7,907 nt of DNA, taken from contig JAIEMH010000135.1 in the NCBI GenBank assembly GCA_019752245.1, forward strand, positions 1 through 7,907, in the 5' to 3' direction. This document shows, piece after piece, positions 1-5,735 of the stretch (its first letter is position 1; each line of letters begins with the position of its first letter). Under the pieces are notes generated by a model that made no database searches, was not told the origin of the DNA, and saw nothing but the letters and a program-made list of their open reading frames with translations. This stretch comes from Flavobacteriaceae bacterium. GTDB lineage: Bacteria; Bacteroidota; Bacteroidia; Flavobacteriales; Flavobacteriaceae. The translations under genes were made by a program, and so were the position numbers.

Positions 1-2
1 AA

Positions 3-62
3 GCGAAAAATATTTTAATTGTTTCAAGGAAAGTTGTTAGTGCTCTTTGTTTGAACTTTTAA
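3..62 (+). CDS. possible 3' end of an upstream gene, or of the same vWA gene in another frame
   Basis: Frame 3 is open from the window edge to a TAA at 60-62 and reads AKNILIVSRKVVSALCLNF. The other two forward frames hit stops earlier (TAA at 16-18 in frame 1, TAG at 38-40 in frame 2). The stretch would overlap the next gene's TTG start at 47 by 16 nt. It is either the tail of the preceding operon gene or the N-terminal continuation of the vWA protein, separated from it by a frameshift. At 19 codons it is too short to identify, so function is unknown. Confidence 0.3.
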   Translation, partial: AKNILIVSRKVVSALCLNF

Positions 63-1915
63 ATAGAAAATTTCCGACTGCAAAATCTATTGTTGCTGCC
101 ATTAATGGTTTGCCAACCGATGCTGTAGAAGCACAGATTAGTGAAGCAGTTTTGGATCAAGTTGCTGTATCGGATGTTCCAAAAGATTTTATCAGTCAAC
201 TTATTCAGGAGGATAAAACGTTTCATGTTGGAAGTTTGATAAAGCGAATTTGGTCGGGATTAAACATTCCGTTGCACCATACTATGCCAAGCAATCAACC
301 GTTGGGTGGCGTTTCGGATTTGACCAACAAAGGAGATTTTGACAAGTTATTGTTGTCAGAAATTGCTCAAGACGACGCTGTTTTTATGTCCCGAATTGCC
401 AATAATGAGGCACTTTATATTCAAAGAGAAGTTCCTCCGGAGGCTGATGATTTTGAACGAATTATATTGATTGATTCGACATTAAAAAATTGGGGTAATG
501 CTAAGGTTTTAAATTTTGCTACCGCCTTGGCAATAGCGAAACATCCAAAAACGGATATCCATTGCAAGCTTTTTGTTTTGGGCACTAGTTATTCTGAAGT
601 GCTGTATTCGTCTGTTGATGAGGTGATTGATGGGTTGGGTATTTTGAATCCTACGCTTGATTGCAGTTTGGGATTGCAGGATTACATTGTTGCGAATAAA
701 AAAGAGAGGAGTGCTCAGGAATTGTTTTTTGTAACCTCAGAAGACAGTTTGCGATTGGAGTCAATTAAAAAAACAATAAGTGATTTTTCGGATGCTTTAC
801 AGTATATAATAGCCACTAGTAGTAGTGGTGAAATTCAGATTTATAAAATTCAAAATAAAGGTAAAAAGTTTGTTCAAAAAATGATTTTGCCCTTGGACGA
901 TTTGTGGGCTAAGCCTCAAAGTACGCAGCCCTTGGTTAAAAAACAGAAAGAAGCAGCGGTTTCTGTGGGTTACAATTATCCATTGTTGGCGGCATTGCCT
1001 CAAAATCCGATAGCCACCTTTTTTCTAGAAGACCGCTATTATTTTCTAACCAGTAATAAGAGTTTGCAGGAGACCTATTTGGATAAAACGCAAGATAAAT
1101 ACAATTCTATTGATCATATCAATCATGCTACTTATAAAGGCAGTAGGATATTATTTGAGAATATTTCTATAAAATCTGGAGGAGTTTATGCTTTGGGTAC
1201 GAACGATTATGATCATTTTGAATTGTTTTATTATTTTGAAAAAGAGCGTAAATTGTGTTATCTAAATTTGGAAACCAAGGAATTTGCAACCGTCGCCTTT
1301 GGTTTTGGGAGTAAAGAAATGCTCCATAAATTGTATTTTTTGCAAGGAAAGTATTATTTAGTTAATAGTAAATCTAATGAAATATGGCACATTATTTATG
1401 AAAATGATGCGATCAGTTGTGAACAGATTTTTGATGACGGATTGGGAGTGGCGTTGGATACTTACACCAAAAAAATAGGCATGTTTTGGAGTTTGGGAAA
1501 TAATGTACTTAAGAGTTTTAACCGACTTGCCATTGATAAAAACGGCGCGTTACTTGTGAATATTCACCGTTTGGATGTCACACGACCTGATTACATTTAT
1601 CTTTTCTCAGATCGAAATAGTCAACCTGAAATTACGGCACAACGAGAAACTAATCAGTTTGTTTTTCCCGATGGAAGTGTGGTTCGATTTGATAAAGTGG
1701 GCGTTTTAACCTTTGTTAGTAGCGACATCACTATTCCTGAGTTTTATCTACCTACTTCGTTGCAATTTTCACTTGGATTGGCTTCCGAAACAGAATTTGC
1801 AGGGAATAATTATTTTTACGATGAAACGAAAGCACAATTAAAAATTACAACAAGCGCTTTTTTAAGCAATTATTTACATCCGTTTTTACGGCAAATAAAA
1901 AATCATGGAGTTTAA
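47..1915 (+). CDS. vWA plus beta-propeller protein of a MoxR-vWA-beta-propeller ternary system
   Basis: This is the 622-residue vWA component of a ternary system that pairs a MoxR AAA+ ATPase with a vWA adaptor and bpX propeller proteins. Seen: a helical N-terminus (1-80) and a conserved block around residues 84-130 (QPLGGVSDLTNKG, then LLLSEIAQDD and NEALYIQREVPP). A Rossmann-like vWA domain covers about 137-262, with strand IILIDST at 139-145 and LFFVTSED at 226-233. The C-terminal half (about 310-600) is strand-rich with repeated YYFL, YALG and KYYLVN units, and has the family-like stretch PDGSVVRFD...SSDITIPE near 541-565. The metal site is degenerate: D143-S144-T145-L146-K147 replaces DxSxS. 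No signal peptide is visible, so it is probably cytoplasmic. The start is doubtful: TTG at 47 is the first in-frame start after a TAG at 38-40, the first in-frame ATG is residue 80, and the conserved region begins before that ATG. The 3' end overlaps the next gene by 11 nt. Family membership is fairly sure; the biochemical role is inferred. Confidence 0.8.
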   Translation: MFELLNRKFPTAKSIVAAINGLPTDAVEAQISEAVLDQVAVSDVPKDFISQLIQEDKTFHVGSLIKRIWSGLNIPLHHTMPSNQPLGGVSDLTNKGDFDKLLLSEIAQDDAVFMSRIANNEALYIQREVPPEADDFERIILIDSTLKNWGNAKVLNFATALAIAKHPKTDIHCKLFVLGTSYSEVLYSSVDEVIDGLGILNPTLDCSLGLQDYIVANKKERSAQELFFVTSEDSLRLESIKKTISDFSDALQYIIATSSSGEIQIYKIQNKGKKFVQKMILPLDDLWAKPQSTQPLVKKQKEAAVSVGYNYPLLAALPQNPIATFFLEDRYYFLTSNKSLQETYLDKTQDKYNSIDHINHATYKGSRILFENISIKSGGVYALGTNDYDHFELFYYFEKERKLCYLNLETKEFATVAFGFGSKEMLHKLYFLQGKYYLVNSKSNEIWHIIYENDAISCEQIFDDGLGVALDTYTKKIGMFWSLGNNVLKSFNRLAIDKNGALLVNIHRLDVTRPDYIYLFSDRNSQPEITAQRETNQFVFPDGSVVRFDKVGVLTFVSSDITIPEFYLPTSLQFSLGLASETEFAGNNYFYDETKAQLKITTSAFLSNYLHPFLRQIKNHGV

Positions 1916-3995
1916 GTTACGACCTTTTTCTAAAAATCTTTTTCCGAAAGGCGCGTTGTTGCTTTGCGATGCATCGCCTCGAATTTGGCTGCAGGAAATT
2001 CAGCGCATGGGTTTTGGTCTTAAAGATGTTTCGGTTTTTCCGGTTCCAAGTTCGGTTGCTAATGAGCTGTATGGTTGTTTGCTTGTTTTTAAAAATATTC
2101 CGAAAGGAATTGATGTTGGACGAAATTTGTTTTTTCAAAAAGTTAACAATAAACTTTTTATACCAGAAAATACCATTGTGACCCCAATGGTTTCTATGTT
2201 AGAAATGGAACAACTATTTGCTGAACAGTATCATGTTTTTCATAATGATTTTGGTTTGGTAGCGTTAGATGAAGAGGTAGATTGGATGACGGTTCTAACC
2301 GATGCTGCTGAAGCATCTTGTACGGTTGTGGTTCCTGCAAAGTCGGTTGCCCTTCCAAAAAGTATAACTTCTTTGCGCATAGAAATAGACGAAGAAGCCC
2401 TTTTGAAAGCATTGGAAGTACCAGTGACAGAAGAAGCCTTTTTAGAAAATTTGCCTTTTGATATGAAGAAAGTACTTCGAGGCAATCAAAGAGAAATTGA
2501 TAAGTTTCTAGCTTATTTGGATAAAAACCCAGAAATGGCTTTGCAATTGGGTATCCCATTGGATGTTATGCATACCAGTCGCGGAGATCAAAGTGGTAGC
2601 TTTAGTTTCCGTGGGAACGGTTCGGGTTGGTTTGATTTAAGCAAGTTTTTCAAGGGTGGCACCTCAGGTTCGTTTTCTGGTTCAGGCGGTGGTCTTTTTT
2701 CAGGTTCGTTGCCCTCTTTTGGTTCGATGGGTTCTGATGGTTTCGCTAGAGCTAGAAAAGCATTTTTTAGAATTGTTTGGGTAGTTTTTATGTTAAGCAT
2801 GTTCTTTTCTGGTGCTTCTATACTTTATTTTTTTAAATGGCTTTTGGTTTTAGGTGCAGCCGCTGGGGTTATATATTTTATTATAAAACTAACCAGCGGT
2901 GATTCCTCTGGGCATGAAATTAGAAAAGTAAGTCAGCATACAACGAGCAAAAACAACTATTCCTCTACTAACAGGAGTATGGATCGGTATTTTCCGGCAG
3001 TTGTTTTAGTTGTGATTGTTGTAATGAGTATTATGTTTGTTAAATTTATAGCATCTGATGTTGTAGATAGAAGCATTTCGCCATTGCCTTACCTTATCGG
3101 TTTTTTTATCTTAGTTATTGTTGTTGTCTTTTTGCTTCTTAGCTTAATGAATGCTTTAGGAAATGCTGGTTGGTCGGGCACTCGTTCAGGAGGAACTTCG
3201 GGTAATGCGGCGTTGTTGGATTCGGACAGATTTTCATCGTTGCAAAATAAGTATGAGCAATTAGCACAAGATTTTATCGGTCAAAAGGAATATGAAAAGG
3301 CGGCACATGTTTATTTGAAATTACTTCAAAATAATTTTAAAGCGGCTCAAGTTTTGGAAGAAGGTAAATTGTATCCAGAGGCAGCAACGGTCTATTTGAA
3401 GCATTGTCAAAACAAACCTAAAGCGGCTGAATGTTATGAAAATGGAAAAGCCTACAAAGAAGCAATTGCGATTTGTAAAGAACTTGAAATGACTGAAAAA
3501 GTGGGTGATTTGTATTTGTTACTGAATGACAAAGTTGCTGCTAACGAGTATTTTTATAAGGTAGTTGCGGATTATACGGCTAATTCACAGTATGTAAAAG
3601 CCTCGTTGTTGTTGCGAAATAAAATAGGAAGTATTCCTGAAGCACAAGAGTTGTTGCTGGAAGGATGGCGGTCAAATAAAGATGCAGGTACTTGTTTGAA
3701 CAACTATTTTTTCAATATTGAAAATGAAAAGGAGTTGCAAAACGCTATCGTTAAAGTCTATGCTACAGAGACTTCCGACACTAATTTAGAAACCTTTTTG
3801 ATGGTGATTAAGAAGGAGTATAAAAAATCGGAAGCGTTGCAAGTTGTTGTAAAGGATATTGCTTATGAAATTGTTGCCAAGCGCATAGATCAAAATCCGC
3901 AGATAGCTTCGGAGTTGTTGTCTTTTAATAAATCGGATAGAAACATCGCTAAAGATGTTATGAACTATAAGTTTACAACTAAAAATAGGAAGTAG
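1905..3995 (+). CDS. membrane-anchored bpX6-type protein with C-terminal TPR-like repeats
   Basis: This 696-residue protein is the bpX6 partner of the vWA protein. Residues 1-135 resemble the bpX6 domain (GALLLCDASPRIWLQEIQRMG near 16-36, followed by a GCLLVF strand). Residues 135-225 are largely helical and end in a segment resembling relatives (FLAYLDKNPEMALQLGIPLD, 201-220). Residues 226-278 form a Gly/Ser/Phe-rich linker. Four hydrophobic helices lie near 287-309, 311-328, 363-386 and 394-416. Residues 444-560 carry short helical repeats with recurring KAA, EAA and KEA cores (YEKAAHVYLKLL, YPEAATVYLKH, YKEAIAICKEL), as in TPR/SEL1-like solenoids. An even number of membrane segments would place both soluble ends on the same side, presumably the cytoplasm. 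The ATG lies inside the upstream gene, implying translational coupling. Two tandem TAG stops end it, and a terminator follows at once, so it is the last gene of the operon. It may tether or scaffold the MoxR-vWA complex at the inner membrane (inference). Confidence 0.8.
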   Translation: MEFKLRPFSKNLFPKGALLLCDASPRIWLQEIQRMGFGLKDVSVFPVPSSVANELYGCLLVFKNIPKGIDVGRNLFFQKVNNKLFIPENTIVTPMVSMLEMEQLFAEQYHVFHNDFGLVALDEEVDWMTVLTDAAEASCTVVVPAKSVALPKSITSLRIEIDEEALLKALEVPVTEEAFLENLPFDMKKVLRGNQREIDKFLAYLDKNPEMALQLGIPLDVMHTSRGDQSGSFSFRGNGSGWFDLSKFFKGGTSGSFSGSGGGLFSGSLPSFGSMGSDGFARARKAFFRIVWVVFMLSMFFSGASILYFFKWLLVLGAAAGVIYFIIKLTSGDSSGHEIRKVSQHTTSKNNYSSTNRSMDRYFPAVVLVVIVVMSIMFVKFIASDVVDRSISPLPYLIGFFILVIVVVFLLLSLMNALGNAGWSGTRSGGTSGNAALLDSDRFSSLQNKYEQLAQDFIGQKEYEKAAHVYLKLLQNNFKAAQVLEEGKLYPEAATVYLKHCQNKPKAAECYENGKAYKEAIAICKELEMTEKVGDLYLLLNDKVAANEYFYKVVADYTANSQYVKASLLLRNKIGSIPEAQELLLEGWRSNKDAGTCLNNYFFNIENEKELQNAIVKVYATETSDTNLETFLMVIKKEYKKSEALQVVVKDIAYEIVAKRIDQNPQIASELLSFNKSDRNIAKDVMNYKFTTKNRK

Positions 3996-3999
3996 TAGG

Positions 4000-4032
4000 A
4001 AGCTGCGAGTAGCAAATTATTCGCAGTTTTTT
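4000..4032 (+). terminator. intrinsic terminator of the vWA-bpX6 operon
   Basis: A 10-bp stem pairs 4000-4009 (AAGCTGCGAG) with 4020-4029 (TTCGCAGTTT). It includes two G-T wobbles and a GC-rich core CTGCGA/TCGCAG. The loop is 10 nt (4010-4019), and a run of six T (4027-4032) begins in the 3' arm. It lies 4 nt after the stop codon. It separates this operon from the PAP2 gene downstream. Confidence 0.8.
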
Positions 4033-4092
4033 ATTTTATAATTATACTAAAGAAAAAGATTCTAAGTTATGGTATAGCAAAATACTATTTAT

Positions 4093-4100
4093 TACTTTTG
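4093..4100 (+). promoter_or_regulatory. candidate Bacteroidota -7 promoter element for the PAP2-lipoprotein unit
   Basis: TACTTTTG at 4093-4100 matches the Bacteroidota consensus TAnnTTTG exactly. It lies in the 72-nt gap between the terminator and the PAP2 gene, where a promoter is needed. No TTG-type -33 element is seen at the usual distance upstream (about 4066-4076 reads GTTATGGTATA). Transcription would begin at about 4105-4108, on top of the ATGATG start, which would make the message leaderless or nearly so. One of the two could therefore be wrong. Confidence 0.35.
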
Positions 4101-4104
4101 ATGT

Positions 4105-4857
4105 ATGATGAAGCAGTTTTTTATATTTTCTTTTCTTTTGGGTTTCTTTCTAATGAACGGACAATCTACTCAAGATAGTCTTGTTGTAAAGCAACCTATG
4201 AAGTTCCAATGTAAGCAATTGATTATTCCAACAGCTTTGATGACTTATGGTGTTTTAGGAATCAACAGCAACCGATTAAAATCTATAAACAATAATTTAC
4301 GTGTCGGAATAACAGAAAATATTGATAGAAAATTTACTGTTGATGATTATTCTAGATATGTTCCGGCACTAGCAGTTTACGGTTTGAATGCTTTTGGAAT
4401 AGCAGGAAAGCACAATTTGAAAGACAGAACTATCATTTTGGGAACGTCCTATTTAATTGCAACAGGTACAAGTTTGGGATTGAAATCTATGATAAAAGTG
4501 GAACGTCCAGATGGCAGTAATGATAATTCTTTTCCGTCAGGTCACACGGCTTTAGCTTTTGCAAGTGCTGAGTTTTTGTATCAAGAATATAAAGATGTTT
4601 CTATATGGTATGGTGTTTCGGGCTATATTATTGCAGCTGGTACAGGTTATTTTAGAATTTACAACGACAAACATTGGTTTAATGATGTGGCAATGGGTGC
4701 AGGAATTGGTATTTTGAGTACTAAAATTGCCTATTGGATTTTTCCATTTGTAGATAAAACGCTTTTTAAGTCAAAGAAAAATGTATCATCGGCAATTGTA
4801 GCGCCTTTTTATAACGGAAATCAAATGGGAGTTGGAATGCTAATTAATTTGAAATAA
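4105..4857 (+). CDS. exported PAP2-family lipid phosphatase
   Basis: This is a type 2 phosphatidic acid phosphatase/haloperoxidase-fold enzyme of 250 residues. All three signature motifs are intact: K127-x6-R134-P135 (KSMIKVERP), S142-F-P-S-G-H147, and R184-x5-H190-x3-D194 (RIYNDKHWFND). H190 is the expected nucleophile and H147 the expected acid. Such enzymes remove phosphate from membrane lipids such as undecaprenyl pyrophosphate, phosphatidylglycerophosphate or lipid A; the substrate here cannot be told from sequence. A hydrophobic N-terminal segment (4-19, ending MNGQS) looks like a signal peptide, and further hydrophobic segments lie near 108-125, 167-180 and 196-214. This suggests an active site on the periplasmic side. 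ATG codons at 4105 and 4108 are both possible starts, with no Shine-Dalgarno sequence. The lipoprotein gene follows after 2 nt, so the two are probably co-transcribed. Confidence 0.9.
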   Translation: MMKQFFIFSFLLGFFLMNGQSTQDSLVVKQPMKFQCKQLIIPTALMTYGVLGINSNRLKSINNNLRVGITENIDRKFTVDDYSRYVPALAVYGLNAFGIAGKHNLKDRTIILGTSYLIATGTSLGLKSMIKVERPDGSNDNSFPSGHTALAFASAEFLYQEYKDVSIWYGVSGYIIAAGTGYFRIYNDKHWFNDVAMGAGIGILSTKIAYWIFPFVDKTLFKSKKNVSSAIVAPFYNGNQMGVGMLINLK

Positions 4858-4859
4858 TC

Positions 4860-5735
4860 ATGGTTAACTATTTAAAATACGGTTTTTTTTTATTGCTAAT
4901 TAGTTGTGTTACCAAAGAGGATCACATCACAGAAGTATTTAAATTGCCTAAAAACTTGAAAGAGATTTCGGGTATTACTTATGATGCAAAGACCAACTTG
5001 ATTTGGACTTTGGAAGATAGTGGTAATGAAAATAAAATTTATGCTTTAGATAAAAACGGACAAATTGAACGCACTGTAACCATCAATCAAACTGATAATG
5101 TGGATTGGGAAGACATAACTTTAGACAGCAAAGGTGATCTTTACATTGGTGATTTTGGAAACAATGATAATACAAGAACCGATTTGTGCATTTATAAATT
5201 GAGTGCCTCCGGGTTGACTTCAGCGGCATTGACTCCAGCCTATAAAGTTTCGTTTTATTATCCAGAGCAAACCGATTTTCCGCCTAAGAAGAAAGCCTTG
5301 TTTTATGATTGTGAGGCTTTTTTTGAATTTAAAAACAACTTTTATTTGTTTACCAAAAACAGAAGTAAAGGATTTGACGGCACCACTTTTTTATACAAAA
5401 TTCCTAATACTCCAGGAACGCATAAGGCGACATTAATGGGCTCGTTTATAACTTGTAACGATTATACCACTTGTGCCATAACTAGTGCAGCTATAAGTCA
5501 GGATGAGAAAAAAATAGTGTTGTTAGGACACAGCAAAGTGTGGCTTTTTGAAAACTTTGTGGGTGATGATTTTCTAAAAGGCACTGCAACCGAATTGGAA
5601 TTGCATCATTATTCTCAAAAGGAAGCTGTTTGTTTTAAAGATGCAGCAACACTTTTAATTGCAGATGAAAAGACCAAGAAAATAGGAGGTAAGCTGTACC
5701 AATCTAACATCGCTACTTTAAAATCCAAACCCTAA
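4860..5735 (+). CDS. lipoprotein with predicted beta-propeller fold
   Basis: This 291-residue protein begins with a short hydrophobic signal and a lipobox L13-I-S-C16, so it should be cleaved and lipidated at Cys16. The mature part has spaced blade-like units: EISGITYD (35-42) with IWTLEDSGN, VDWEDITLD (81-89) with LYIGDFGNN, YDCEAFFEF (149-157) with FYLFTKNRS, CAITSAAIS (205-213) with VLLGHSKVWLF, and KEAVCFKD (254-261). The repeated SGI/WED/CEA/TSA/EAV cores, each followed by a readout strand, resemble esterase-like-phytase and SdiA-regulated propellers. That assignment is by pattern, and no catalytic residues can be assigned. It sits 2 nt behind the PAP2 gene, suggesting a shared transcript and envelope location. 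Its 3' end overlaps the convergent gene by 18 bp. Function is unknown. Confidence 0.85.
   Translation: MVNYLKYGFFLLLISCVTKEDHITEVFKLPKNLKEISGITYDAKTNLIWTLEDSGNENKIYALDKNGQIERTVTINQTDNVDWEDITLDSKGDLYIGDFGNNDNTRTDLCIYKLSASGLTSAALTPAYKVSFYYPEQTDFPPKKKALFYDCEAFFEFKNNFYLFTKNRSKGFDGTTFLYKIPNTPGTHKATLMGSFITCNDYTTCAITSAAISQDEKKIVLLGHSKVWLFENFVGDDFLKGTATELELHHYSQKEAVCFKDAATLLIADEKTKKIGGKLYQSNIATLKSKP

Noticed and set aside
813..828. Perfect 6-bp hairpin CCACTA/TAGTGG with 4-nt loop
   Set aside because: It falls inside coding sequence for a Ser run, is short and has no T-tract, so chance is enough to explain it.
2194..2559. 121-codon open frame on the minus strand inside the bpX6 gene
   Set aside because: It lies wholly antisense to a well-supported gene, has low-complexity Leu/Lys composition and shows no recognisable domain; the same region has a second antisense frame (2240-2485).
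2588..2800. Pro/Glu-rich minus-strand open frame
   Set aside because: It is the antisense reading of the Gly/Ser linker codons (GGT, TCG, GGC), which naturally gives Pro/Glu-rich shadow frames.
3996..4104. Possible small RNA or riboswitch in the gap between operons
   Set aside because: Apart from the terminator and the single -7-like motif, the 109 nt are plain AT-rich sequence with no conserved structure that I can recognise.
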